64,000 bases of DNA from assembly GCA_039105265.1 (NCBI GenBank), contig JAPFFF010000002.1:2728001-2792000 (forward strand), read 5' to 3'. The DNA comes from Tritrichomonas musculus. Its lineage: Eukaryota > Parabasalia > Tritrichomonadida > Tritrichomonadidae. The notes under the pieces were generated by a model that saw only the letters and a program-made list of their open reading frames with translations, had not been told where the DNA came from and did no database searches. A program made the position numbers and the translations under genes. Shown here piece after piece: positions 48,448 through 56,788 of this stretch; the first letter of the stretch is position 1; every line of letters starts with the position of its first letter.

Positions 48448-48981
48448 TTATAGTAATGAATGTATTTCATTTTTAGTGTTATCTTCAGTTAAGATACCAT
48501 TTGATGTAAAGAATGAAGAATTAATCAATATGAAATTAGCTGTTGCATTGATCGTGAAATTGCTGTTAATATTTAATGGAAATTCAATATTGTTTATCCA
48601 TATATTATTTGGTTCGCATTGATATTCATACTTAGGAGTATTATTAACATTGAATGATATATTGATTTTGATTTCTTTATCACTGGCAACATTATTTTTG
48701 TTTTCATGATATGTCAAATAGAGCATAGCTTCATATACATCAAGTTGTTGGTCAAATTGATAACGAATGCTAGTACTATTTGGTATGTTGAATGTATAGT
48801 TAATTCGTGTTAATTTATTCTCTAATGCTGCTAATCTTGTCTCTAAGTTTTCTATCCTTGTCTTCAATTCTTCATTTTCACTTTTCAAAGCATAATTGGT
48901 CAAATCGACGATATCAAAATATGATGCTATTTGAGTACATACTTCAGCTGAAGTTCTAAGTTCAATCTCTGGATTAATCAT
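48448..48981 (-). CDS. Chimeric protein: capsid-like start, fibre-like C-terminus (177 aa)
   Basis: The first ~25 residues (ELRTSAEVCTQIASYFDIVD) match the start of the Polinton 1 capsid protein; the rest matches the end of its giant fibre-like protein: YALKSENEELKTRIENLETR coiled coil, PNSTSIRYQFDQ and the beta-rich tail (YEYQCEPNNIWINNIEFPL). The present frame is open and could make a small trimeric fibre head. It is the only trace of the capsid and fibre genes in this element. Confidence 0.8.
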   Translation of the reverse strand: MINPEIELRTSAEVCTQIASYFDIVDLTNYALKSENEELKTRIENLETRLAALENKLTRINYTFNIPNSTSIRYQFDQQLDVYEAMLYLTYHENKNNVASDKEIKINISFNVNNTPKYEYQCEPNNIWINNIEFPLNINSNFTINATANFILINSSFFTSNGILTEDNTKNEIHSLL

Positions 48982-49013
48982 GGTGTTTTTATGGAAAAAA
49001 AAATTAAATTAAA

Positions 49014-49610
49014 TCAAATCAAATCATATATTGCTTTGAACTTGTCGTAAAATAAATTTACCCTTCTGTTATTTATATCTCTCATACACACATATAAACT
49101 ACCACTTCTATTTTGAGATGGATACAATTTTCTATATTGGACACCATTATAATAATAAAATGCATTATCATAATAATAATACCCAAAAAATGTATGCTCG
49201 CCATATTTTTCTACAATAATGGAATCATCTGGTATATCATCAACAAATTCATATACCACCCCTTTGTGCGATGTCCTGTTTTTGCAGTTCTCTGATTGGT
49301 TTGTCCATCTTAAATTGTCTAAATGGTAATCTGTTTTATCCCTGTTAATATGGTCTATAATTGTATTATTGATCGGGTCATCATTTGGTAAATATTGTTT
49401 TGCTATTAATACATGTTTTGGATATATTTTAGTGTTGAGACATACACAAATATAATCATTATCTATATTGTTGATTCGTTTAAATTCTTTTAATATATTT
49501 CCAGTCTTTCTATTTCTTATCATGAATGGATATTCATTCATAATCTCATAATCTTCTTCAAAACCAATGAGAGGAACGAATTTAATCACACTATCCATTT
49601 CCATTTCCAT
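49014..49610 (-). CDS. HNH endonuclease, Polinton 4 copy (198 aa)
   Basis: NUMOD4-like FVPLIGFEEDYEIMNEYPF, HNH core IIDHINRDKTDYHLDNLRWT, and the C-terminal domain YVCMRDINNRRVNLFYD. Inserted between the chimeric gene and the basic virion-block gene, a place where Polinton 1 has nothing, so it arrived separately. MDSVIKF is an alternative start four codons on. Confidence 0.9.
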   Translation of the reverse strand: MEMEMDSVIKFVPLIGFEEDYEIMNEYPFMIRNRKTGNILKEFKRINNIDNDYICVCLNTKIYPKHVLIAKQYLPNDDPINNTIIDHINRDKTDYHLDNLRWTNQSENCKNRTSHKGVVYEFVDDIPDDSIIVEKYGEHTFFGYYYYDNAFYYYNGVQYRKLYPSQNRSGSLYVCMRDINNRRVNLFYDKFKAIYDLI

Positions 49611-49640
49611 AGAAATAAAATTTATAAAAAAATAAAAACT

Positions 49641-50249
49641 TTAAAATATATCAGAGAAAATATTATTTCTTCTTCTGCGAATGAGTTGAGGTTGAGGTTG
49701 AGGAGGAGGAGGTGGTGGTGGTGGTCGTGTTGGCTCGTCCTCTAGTTCTTCTTCTATATCATTTCCGGAAGGAAAATTAGGCTCTTGAATATATTGCGGC
49801 TGAGTATATTGATTTCTTTTATATAATTCTTTATTCATTACTTCTTTTATCATCCTCTTTTGCTCTTTCTTTTCTCGTTTACTTTTTATTTCTTCTCCCA
49901 ATAATTTTAGCTGATTTAATATTTCCATATTTATCGTGGGGTCAAAAATGGCTGAATTATTTGATTGCGGCTTAGGCCTTGTGATTTTTTTTGGGAGAGA
50001 TTTTGTGGGCGGCTTTATTGTAGGCTCCTCTGTCGGCTCTTCTACTTCCTGCTCTTCTACCTGTGGTTCAATAGATGATTCTTCAGTAGACGGTTCAGAA
50101 TGGGGCTTTACCAGTGGTTCCTTACGAGGCCTAACAATATATTTTCCTTCTGTTTTGGTAGGGAACACTTCAAAATCATCATCTTCAATCCCACGTAGCC
50201 ATTTATTTATCAACTGTAATCTTTTGCTTTGAGGCACTCTTTTGCTCAT
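49641..50249 (-). CDS. Basic/proline-rich virion-block protein, Polinton 4 copy (202 aa)
   Basis: Homologue of 15313-15849: QSKRLQLINKWLRGIEDDDF start, a Glu/Pro-rich middle, the LNQLKLLGEEIKSKREKKEQ helix, and a tail with PPPPPPPPQPQPQ before basic RRRRNNIF. The poly-Pro run is longer than in Polinton 1. Confidence 0.7.
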   Translation of the reverse strand: MSKRVPQSKRLQLINKWLRGIEDDDFEVFPTKTEGKYIVRPRKEPLVKPHSEPSTEESSIEPQVEEQEVEEPTEEPTIKPPTKSLPKKITRPKPQSNNSAIFDPTINMEILNQLKLLGEEIKSKREKKEQKRMIKEVMNKELYKRNQYTQPQYIQEPNFPSGNDIEEELEDEPTRPPPPPPPPQPQPQLIRRRRNNIFSDIF

Positions 50250-50319
50250 TTATGAAATTTAAAAAATGTTTGAATATGCAGGCTTTTACACGAATTTGTT
50301 TGAGTTTTGGAGAGTTTGT

Positions 50320-51048
50320 TTACCAATCATCTTTCTCAAACTTTTCGTATGCTTCTCTACGTCTTCTTGTGGCTTCTCTCAGGTCCGCCCAGAATTGTTT
50401 ATCATTCTTTAATTTTTCAACTTCGATGTGGTGTTTTTCAGCTGCTGACAATTGCTTTTTGGGAGGCGATGGTTTAGGCTTTTCTTTTGGCTTTTCTTTT
50501 TGTGTTGTGGCATTTTTCTGTTTACTACTTTTAGCGGCAGTTGTATTGTTTTTATTGCTTATTTGTTTTTTCAATTGTGCTAATTGTGCCATAGCCCTTT
50601 CAAGATGCTTATTTCGTTTATGATGTATTTTAAAACCAGATGGCTTCCTTCCATAATAAATGCGTGGGAAATGTGATTGAGCTACATTACTTCCCAAAGG
50701 ATTCGGCTGTCTTTCAGCTATCGATTTTTGTAATGCGGCTTTTGCCTCTCCTTCTTTGATTCCATCTGCAGCCATCATCATTCCTTTGCCAATACCAGCT
50801 ACAGCAGGGTTCCCTGTAATTGCTCCGAAAGCTTGAGCCGCTCCTCCGACAGTATTTAAGATTGGTACTTTATTTTTCGATATCCATTTTCCCGCTTTGC
50901 CAATAGCAGAATCTTCTATCCATTTACTAGCTTTACCAACACCAGATTTAACAGAATTCCATGCACTATTTATAAATTTTCCTAAAAATCCACTAGAATT
51001 CTGGGGTGTTGAGGGTTCGACTCTATCTGTATCTTCAACTTTTTCCAT
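50320..51048 (-). CDS. Amphipathic virion-type protein, Polinton 4 copy (242 aa)
   Basis: N-terminal amphipathic helices (GKFINSAWNSVKSGVGKASK), a Gly/Ala/Met-rich hydrophobic stretch (AAQAFGAITGNPAVAGIGKG, ~residues 70-90) and a Lys/Pro/Gln-rich basic C-terminal half. Longer than its Polinton 1 counterpart (15899-16354); alike in position and composition. The layout, hydrophobic helices followed by a basic tail, resembles adenovirus pVI-type internal proteins; role inferred. Confidence 0.6.
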   Translation of the reverse strand: MEKVEDTDRVEPSTPQNSSGFLGKFINSAWNSVKSGVGKASKWIEDSAIGKAGKWISKNKVPILNTVGGAAQAFGAITGNPAVAGIGKGMMMAADGIKEGEAKAALQKSIAERQPNPLGSNVAQSHFPRIYYGRKPSGFKIHHKRNKHLERAMAQLAQLKKQISNKNNTTAAKSSKQKNATTQKEKPKEKPKPSPPKKQLSAAEKHHIEVEKLKNDKQFWADLREATRRRREAYEKFEKDDW

Positions 51049-51104
51049 TGTTATTTAAAGTCAATAAAACTAGCTTTCAAGGACATAGTCCAAGTATGAC
51101 TTCG

Positions 51105-51959
51105 TCATTCAAAGTAATATTTGTTGGCTGTTATATTACAAATAAATTTGTCGTGAGGCTTACGATGCTGCAAATATTCCTTGACTGTTTTTTTGATATT
51201 TAGATTGTTATTCGTTTGTTGGAGCAATGATGTAAAATCTTCTTCTGAATATCCACTATAGCATATAATATCGGTGGCCAATCTCTTTGCATTTATATGG
51301 ACAAATCTAATGGTTTGAATAGCCATAATGCATGTAATATTATAGTGCCTAGTTTTTGTTAACAGCCTGAGAAATTCCGTATTATTGTGCGTCAATAAAT
51401 CGCTCCCAGCACAGTCATCCAATATTATTAGAGTGTTATATGGATATGATGAAGTTTGATATTTTACCAGCTTGTTTGCTATATATACTATTCTATCATC
51501 TATTTCTTGAAGGGAGTGCTTGTTTATTAGTCTCTGCATTTCTTCATTCGTCTCTTTCATTTTTGATAATACATGCTTTACCATCGCATAATATTTTATC
51601 TTTCGCTTTAGATGTTTTTTCAAATAATCCATCAATTCTGCTTCGTTCAAATATATGATTGGTGTCTTGACATTTTGACTCATCGCCTCTGCAGTTTTGT
51701 CTGCTTTTCCTGATGTTGAACAGAATATTATCTTCTGGTAGTAGGGATGCTTAAATAATCTCTCGGTAATTAAAATGTGTTTCCATATCCAATAACTCTT
51801 TCCAGCACCTGGACGTCCTATCAAAAAAATGATTCCGTTCGTGCTAAATGGATAGGAAGGATGAATTGGTTTCATAAGTGCAGATTCTATTTCTTTTTGG
51901 TTTTTCCGCATGGTTTTTTGGATTAAAACTTCTACTTCTTTCATTATTTGTTTAGCCAT
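51105..51959 (-). CDS. Packaging ATPase, Polinton 4 copy (284 aa)
   Basis: Nearly collinear with 16373-17239: Walker A GRPGAGKS, Walker B LIILDDCAGS, TKTRHYNITCIMAIQTIRF. That an intact packaging motor is kept in an element without its own capsid protein suggests selection for being packaged, or very recent origin. Confidence 0.93.
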   Translation of the reverse strand: MAKQIMKEVEVLIQKTMRKNQKEIESALMKPIHPSYPFSTNGIIFLIGRPGAGKSYWIWKHILITERLFKHPYYQKIIFCSTSGKADKTAEAMSQNVKTPIIYLNEAELMDYLKKHLKRKIKYYAMVKHVLSKMKETNEEMQRLINKHSLQEIDDRIVYIANKLVKYQTSSYPYNTLIILDDCAGSDLLTHNNTEFLRLLTKTRHYNITCIMAIQTIRFVHINAKRLATDIICYSGYSEEDFTSLLQQTNNNLNIKKTVKEYLQHRKPHDKFICNITANKYYFE

Positions 51960-51969
51960 TTATTGTTGG

Positions 51970-53046
51970 TTAAATCCATTTTTTAATGTTTGATGGGATA
52001 TTTTTTTGTTTGCTCCAATAATCCATTTCGAGGTTTGATAATTTAGTTGGGGCTCCTTCTCGTAAATTTTTGGCTGGAATAACATCTTCTGTCCCTTCAC
52101 TATATTTAATTTTATATTTATTCTTAGCTGCATCGTAGGATATAATTTTATCCACAATACCTCTCTTGCCTCCCTTTAGTGTCTGAGCAATATTTTTATT
52201 CTGTGTTTTTATCAATCTATATCCCGGCAACTTATCTATCGATTCATCTTTGGACTTAACAATAAATTGATTTCCAGCTTTCGAATCAACAATATAAGCC
52301 TCCTTGCTGACTCTATTTCTTCGCTTCGAAAATGGTTCCTTGGCTTGTATAATTCTCACCCTGTCGTTAGGCTGAAAGTCATATGGATTTATTTGTGATT
52401 TAGTATTAATATACTCTTTTTCATCTTTTTCTGTCATTTCGTTTGGTATTTTATAGTCCAACGACCGGTGAGGGGATTTATTGTAGGAATCTATTAATCC
52501 CTTCATTTCTTGTTCTCCAATAAATCTATTCTCTCCTACCATATCTCTTATAGTTCTCATGAATCTATTTATGATGCCTAGTACATTATGATTATTGTCT
52601 TCCGTAGTATTGTATATAATATTTTTTGCCTTCATTATTTGCAAATCATCGTTGGACAAATAGGCGGCATCCTGGTCAGAAGTAATAGAATAAACATTTG
52701 GTTCGTCTACTAAAAATTGATTTAATGCTCTAGCTACTTCTTTTGCTCCCTTCCCTCTCATCGCATAACAAAAAGCCTTTCGGGTATTGATATTTATAAA
52801 CATCAGATAATTCAAACCATCTTTTGTCTTGTCATTTATGAAAGTATCCATTTGATATCCCCCTGAGTGTTTTGAATATATATTCATAAATTTTGCCTTT
52901 GGTACTTTAACATCATGCACTATATTCTTCAAATAATTTAATGCTGCTTCTTCTGTAAATCCATATCGTTTTGCAAGAGGAACAAATTTTGATGGTGTTT
53001 TCCACGGAAATGTTTTGTATAACTCCTCTATTGTTTTGTAAGTCAT
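51970..53046 (-). CDS. RVE integrase, Polinton 4 copy (358 aa)
   Basis: YQMDTFINDKTKDGLNYLMF, TSDQDAAYLS and NNHNVLGIINRFMRTIRD as in Polinton 1, followed by the basic domain KRRNRVSKEAYIVDSKAGNQ and the C-terminal barrel-like region. Open and full length; with the intact ends and target duplication it could be the enzyme that placed this copy. Confidence 0.93.
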   Translation of the reverse strand: MTYKTIEELYKTFPWKTPSKFVPLAKRYGFTEEAALNYLKNIVHDVKVPKAKFMNIYSKHSGGYQMDTFINDKTKDGLNYLMFININTRKAFCYAMRGKGAKEVARALNQFLVDEPNVYSITSDQDAAYLSNDDLQIMKAKNIIYNTTEDNNHNVLGIINRFMRTIRDMVGENRFIGEQEMKGLIDSYNKSPHRSLDYKIPNEMTEKDEKEYINTKSQINPYDFQPNDRVRIIQAKEPFSKRRNRVSKEAYIVDSKAGNQFIVKSKDESIDKLPGYRLIKTQNKNIAQTLKGGKRGIVDKIISYDAAKNKYKIKYSEGTEDVIPAKNLREGAPTKLSNLEMDYWSKQKNIPSNIKKWI

Positions 53047-53056
53047 TTAAATTTAT

Positions 53057-53998
53057 TTAAATATATAACATTTTATGATATGGTAAGAATATCATCTCTA
53101 TAGCAAAGCTTTCACCGACTGGTAATTTAAATGGTGCTTTATATTCACGCGCAGAATATAAATCAATCCAAAATCTTTGGTCTGTTGAATTCAGCTTAAA
53201 GTATTTGATGGGGTTGAAATTAACATTCGAATTACCAATATAATAACGATTTGATTGTTCTGCTATTGATGAATAAACTTTACATGAATGTCTATCCCAT
53301 ACATTATCAAACGTTAAAACTTTATCATAGTACTTTAAATAAACATCTTTATTGTTTTGACTAACTCCATCACCAATATTAAATACTTCATCAAAATCTT
53401 TATTTGTTTCTTTTAATTTGAATGCTACACCATATTCATCCGCATCATTATTATTTCGTTCTGAATATATTTTTTCATGAAACCCCCTCTCATCATAATA
53501 GCCATCAGATTGTATATCTCTATTTAAAATATCAGTATCTGACTGTACAAATATTTCATTGACGTCCTTCCACCATGTTGCTATATAGTTTTTTATTGAT
53601 GTATGAATAGCATTAAAGAATCCTCTAAAATCTCCTTCTATCGACATCCAATCGATAACTTTTACATCTTTTACTTTAATATTATCTTTATACAATAATA
53701 TCATATTATTTATTTTTGAAGTCGTATCATTACCTTCCACTATATTAAAATATTTCTTTTGAAATTTTGCAATTGTGATGGTGAATTCAATTTTTCTTCT
53801 TCTCGCAATCAACCACATATTTCTTACCCCAACAATAGATTCTCCTCTATTTGAAGTGCACCATTCTTGTGGAAAATTAAAGTAGTATCGATTTGGTTTG
53901 CTGGGGTCTTGCTCTCCATCTTCCAAAAAGTAAGCATATTCTATAGGGATTGGTGTTTGTTCTTCAGCTGGATTGAGCGTCGGGTACATTTCAATCAT
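53057..53998 (-). CDS. Penton-like protein, Polinton 4 copy (313 aa)
   Basis: Homologue of 18375-19376: YAYFLEDGEQ, YYFNFPQEW, GESIVGVRN, NRDIQSDGYYDERGFHEKIY, SCKVYSSIAEQ and SFAIEMIFLPYHKM. Its ATG and first ~13 codons lie inside the right inverted repeat; MYPTLN, three codons on, is an alternative start. Promoter sequences must therefore also lie in the repeat. Confidence 0.65.
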   Translation of the reverse strand: MIEMYPTLNPAEEQTPIPIEYAYFLEDGEQDPSKPNRYYFNFPQEWCTSNRGESIVGVRNMWLIARRRKIEFTITIAKFQKKYFNIVEGNDTTSKINNMILLYKDNIKVKDVKVIDWMSIEGDFRGFFNAIHTSIKNYIATWWKDVNEIFVQSDTDILNRDIQSDGYYDERGFHEKIYSERNNNDADEYGVAFKLKETNKDFDEVFNIGDGVSQNNKDVYLKYYDKVLTFDNVWDRHSCKVYSSIAEQSNRYYIGNSNVNFNPIKYFKLNSTDQRFWIDLYSAREYKAPFKLPVGESFAIEMIFLPYHKMLYI

Positions 53999-54249
53999 TA
54001 TAAAACAACTTCTTGATTCGAAGGGATTATCTTAACGGAATCTTCAAGAAATACATTTTTTTGTGTCAAAATAATTTTTACAACGAGACGATAAAAATAT
54101 GAGTTTGGAATTTTTTTGTTGCGAACTTTTTGAATTATCGAGGTGGTTGGAGCTTTTTGAAGGCTCTGGGGGGCTTCCAAAGGCTCCAAGTGGCTGTGAA
54201 ATGGGCTTAAGTATAGGCTTGGCGATAGCGGAGCCTATACTATACTACT
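53952..54249 (-). repeat. Right inverted repeat of Polinton 4
   Basis: Mirror of 48111-48408 with about two base differences; ends CTATACTACT before the ATTTC duplication. Confidence 0.94.
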
Positions 54250-54254
54250 ATTTC

Positions 54255-54669
54255 GTTTATTCTGATATTCTTGATTGATTTGAGATTGTTGTTCATTAAA
54301 ATAGTGAATATCAGATTCATTTGGTTGTTCATCATCATAAAATGATTCACGTTTTGATATGTTTTCATAATTTCGTTCATAAGATTCATTTAATAATTGT
54401 TTGTGACGTTCTTGTTCATGAATAATGAAGTTATCAAGACCTTCTTCAAATTCATTATCATCTTTAAAATCAGGATTAATTATTTCTTGAGCATTATGTT
54501 GATTTAGATATGTATACAATGTTCTGATATTTCGCAATTTAGCACCTCCTCGATATCGACGAGTATCTGCAATTTCAAGATTTTCATTAAGTCCTTGATT
54601 AATATTATTAATAGATTCAACAATATCGTTATTAGTAAAATCAATAAATGAATTTTGGTTGAAAGCCAT
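54255..54669 (-). pseudogene. Polinton 3 unknown protein, interrupted by Polinton 4
   Basis: Unrecognised hydrophilic protein, Asn-, Glu- and Gln-rich: FIDFTNNDIVESINNINQ at the start, a basic RRYRGGAKLRNIR, then acidic helices and an ESFYDDEQPNESD motif. The coding region runs into Polinton 4. It would be transcribed away from the polymerase promoter side of the element's right end. Confidence 0.6.
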
Positions 54670-54974
54670 TTATCAAAAATAAAAAAGTGGAAAAAAACAA
54701 ATTCTTAATTTAAAATTTTATAACTTGTTCTCAGGTTCATTCTGGAGCCCTTATTTAAATTTTAAATCCCGAATTAACTTTGAAATAAATTTTAAAATGA
54801 GTGTTTAGCGCTTTATGACAGGCCTTGTTCTACAACAGATTATGAAGGCTAATTAAAATTTAAACCCTGTGGATAATTTTTTCGTTAATTTTCAAAATGA
54901 GGTTTTGAGCTTGGTTCCTGAGGGGGGTTTCCAATGAATTATTATCTGGGGGCCATTCCGCACATACTATTGCT

Positions 54975-55130
54975 ACTTCGGTAATAAAATTAAAATTATT
55001 TTTTTTTGATTTTATATTTATGCTACAAATATTATATACATGACGATGGACTAATTTTTAATAAAAAATGATCAATATTCGAGCTTTTTTGCATAAAATA
55101 GAATTGAATTGAAAAAGAGTAAAGGTATGG
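54975..55130 (+). repeat. ~155-bp direct repeat, copy 1
   Basis: Starts CGGTAATAAAATTAAAATTA and continues through TGCTACAAATATTATATAC to GAATTGAAAAAGAGT; about 95% like copy 2, 1.44 kb downstream. The words flanking the ends (AAAGGTATGGAAAC and GTTTCCATACCTTT) are inverse to each other. Confidence 0.8.
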
Positions 55131-55610
55131 AAACTTCTATCCACTCGACAGATCATTTTTCTTTCAAAATATAATTTTTAAATGATAGTATTAGTGATAA
55201 ATATAATATAAAAAAGACATATTTTTCGAGAGGAATTTAAGATAAAAATAAATTATTTTTTTGTAAAAAATTGAATCCTAATCTGGTTATCTTAATTCAA
55301 AAAACAATTTTTTTTTATTTTTTTAATTATATTATTTTTAAATAGGATTATATAAGTAATTTATATTTCATGAGGAAGAACTCGAAATTTATCATTTTTT
55401 ATATTCATATCACAAGTGATATGAATTATTTTAACCTAAAAGGCGAATTATTTTTTACCCAAAAGGCGAATTTCAAAATTTTGAAAATTATGAGTTTATG
55501 CAGGAAATTGTTTTCTAATTTTCTTCATATTGAGATTAAAAATTCTATTCCCAATTCGTTCAAATCACTTTTTCCATTTTTATTGTTGATTATAAAGCAT
55601 CATGGATAAG

Positions 55611-55898
55611 CAAACCAAGCAAAGATTATTCATTTTTAATATTTTTTCCTAAAACTCAAGCAAATTCGCCAAATTTACTAAATAAAAGCGATTTACAAAA
55701 TAACTATCGTACAAATTCCAGCACATAGTTGACATGATGAAAAAACTATCGATAATTCATTTATTTATAAGAAAAATAAAACATACGGGAATTAATAAAA
55801 GAATTAATTTGTAAATCGCTTTTATTTAGTGAGTTTTTTGAATTTGTTTGAGCTTTAGGAAAAGACATTCAAAAATAATTATCTTTGCATTGTTTACT
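55611..55898. repeat. Fold-back element with ~88-bp arms
   Basis: Left arm 55611-55698 and right arm 55808-55898 are imperfect inverses (for example AAATAAAAGCGATTTACAAA against TTTGTAAATCGCTTTTATTT) around a ~110-bp spacer. A degraded extra copy of one arm follows near 55935-56000. Probably an old MITE. Confidence 0.75.
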
Positions 55899-56415
55899 TT
55901 TCCACGTTGCGCTGGGATATACATATGAATTGTTTTGTAAACTACTCTTATTTAGTTATTTTGTTGAGTTTATTTGTGTCTTTGGAAGAAATATAATAAA
56001 TAAAATAAATTAACCTTTTTGGTCAAAAAATTTTCATCTTTATTGGTCAATAATAAATTTCATATCATCAATGATATGAACTATACAAAAAATTGATAAC
56101 ATCATATAAGATCTCCAAATCCACTCGAAAAACATGGCTTTTTTTTATTTTATTTTCTAATAAATAAAAAAATGAAGAACATATAAAAAAAACTAAAAAC
56201 TTTTGTCGACTCGTTCATCTTTAAATTGATTTTTTCTTAAAAAAACATTTTTTTCTCATTATGCATTTTATGAGATTTGAATAAAGCACTTTCATGCTAT
56301 TTTTAAATATGTTAATAATATGATAAAACAATATTAGACATGTATTAAACTTTGATGAGGATTTTTTCTGTTGATCATAAGTTGCAAATTTTTGAATTTC
56401 ATTTTTTTCTTGTTT

Positions 56416-56570
56416 TTCGGTAATAAAATTAAAATTATATTTTTTTGATTTTATATTTATGCTACAAATATTATATACGTGACGATAAACTAATTTTTAA
56501 TAAAAAATGATCAATATTCGAGCTTTTTTTGCATAAAATAAAATTGAATTGAAAAAGAGTTTCCATACCT
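56416..56570 (+). repeat. ~155-bp direct repeat, copy 2
   Basis: See copy 1 at 54975. Here GAATTGAAAAAGAG is followed directly by TTTCCATACCTTTATTCAAT. Confidence 0.8.
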
Positions 56571-56788
56571 TTATTCAATTTTATTTTTAAATATAATAAG
56601 TAGAAAATGCTTATAATCTAATATTAATATATATATATTTCAAAATAATTCAGGGTTGCTTATCGATATTATCCGATAACGGTTATGATCGTCCAATGAA
56701 TATCGATATTATCTGATAAACTTTCGATGACAGATAAATATCGATAAATAAAAAATTTTATCGATAAATTTTTTATGAGAAAGTATAA

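Larger units (their letters stand above)
48111..54249. mobile_element. Polinton 4, short young element inserted in Polinton 3
   Basis: 6139 bp with 298-bp inverted repeats (48111-48408 and 53952-54249) that differ at only about two bases, and 5-bp target duplications ATTTC (48106-48110 and 54250-54254). Holds a chimeric fibre/capsid-start gene, HNH endonuclease, basic virion-block protein, amphipathic protein, packaging ATPase, integrase and penton-like gene, in the same order as the Polinton 1 block. There is no polymerase, full capsid protein or protease, so it cannot be autonomous. The near-identical arms say it is recent. Confidence 0.93.
36823..54669. mobile_element. Polinton 3, old, broken, interrupted by Polinton 4
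   Basis: A divergent lineage: part of a capsid gene, an amphipathic virion-type protein, coiled-coil proteins, HNH endonuclease, p174 and p150 families, a distinct packaging ATPase, a KilA-N gene and a long polymerase with an HNH module. No integrase, protease, penton gene or inverted ends were found. Several genes are incomplete, so the element is broken in at least three or four places, and Polinton 4 (48111-54249) is inserted in one of its genes. The limits given are those of the recognisable genes. Confidence 0.82.
54670..56650. other. Non-coding AT-rich repeat region
   Basis: No gene. Holds two ~155-bp direct copies (about 54975-55130 and 56416-56570) and a fold-back at 55611-55898. The remainder is AT-rich with no recognised content. 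Confidence 0.6.

Noticed and set aside
55370-55609. A 79-codon plus-strand frame
   Set aside because: Composition is that of random AT-rich sequence and it ends in the fold-back region; no relative in the window.
54975-56570. Direct repeats as LTRs of a retroelement
   Set aside because: No reverse transcriptase or gag frame, no TG...CA ends, no primer-binding site, and only 1.3 kb of non-coding DNA between them.
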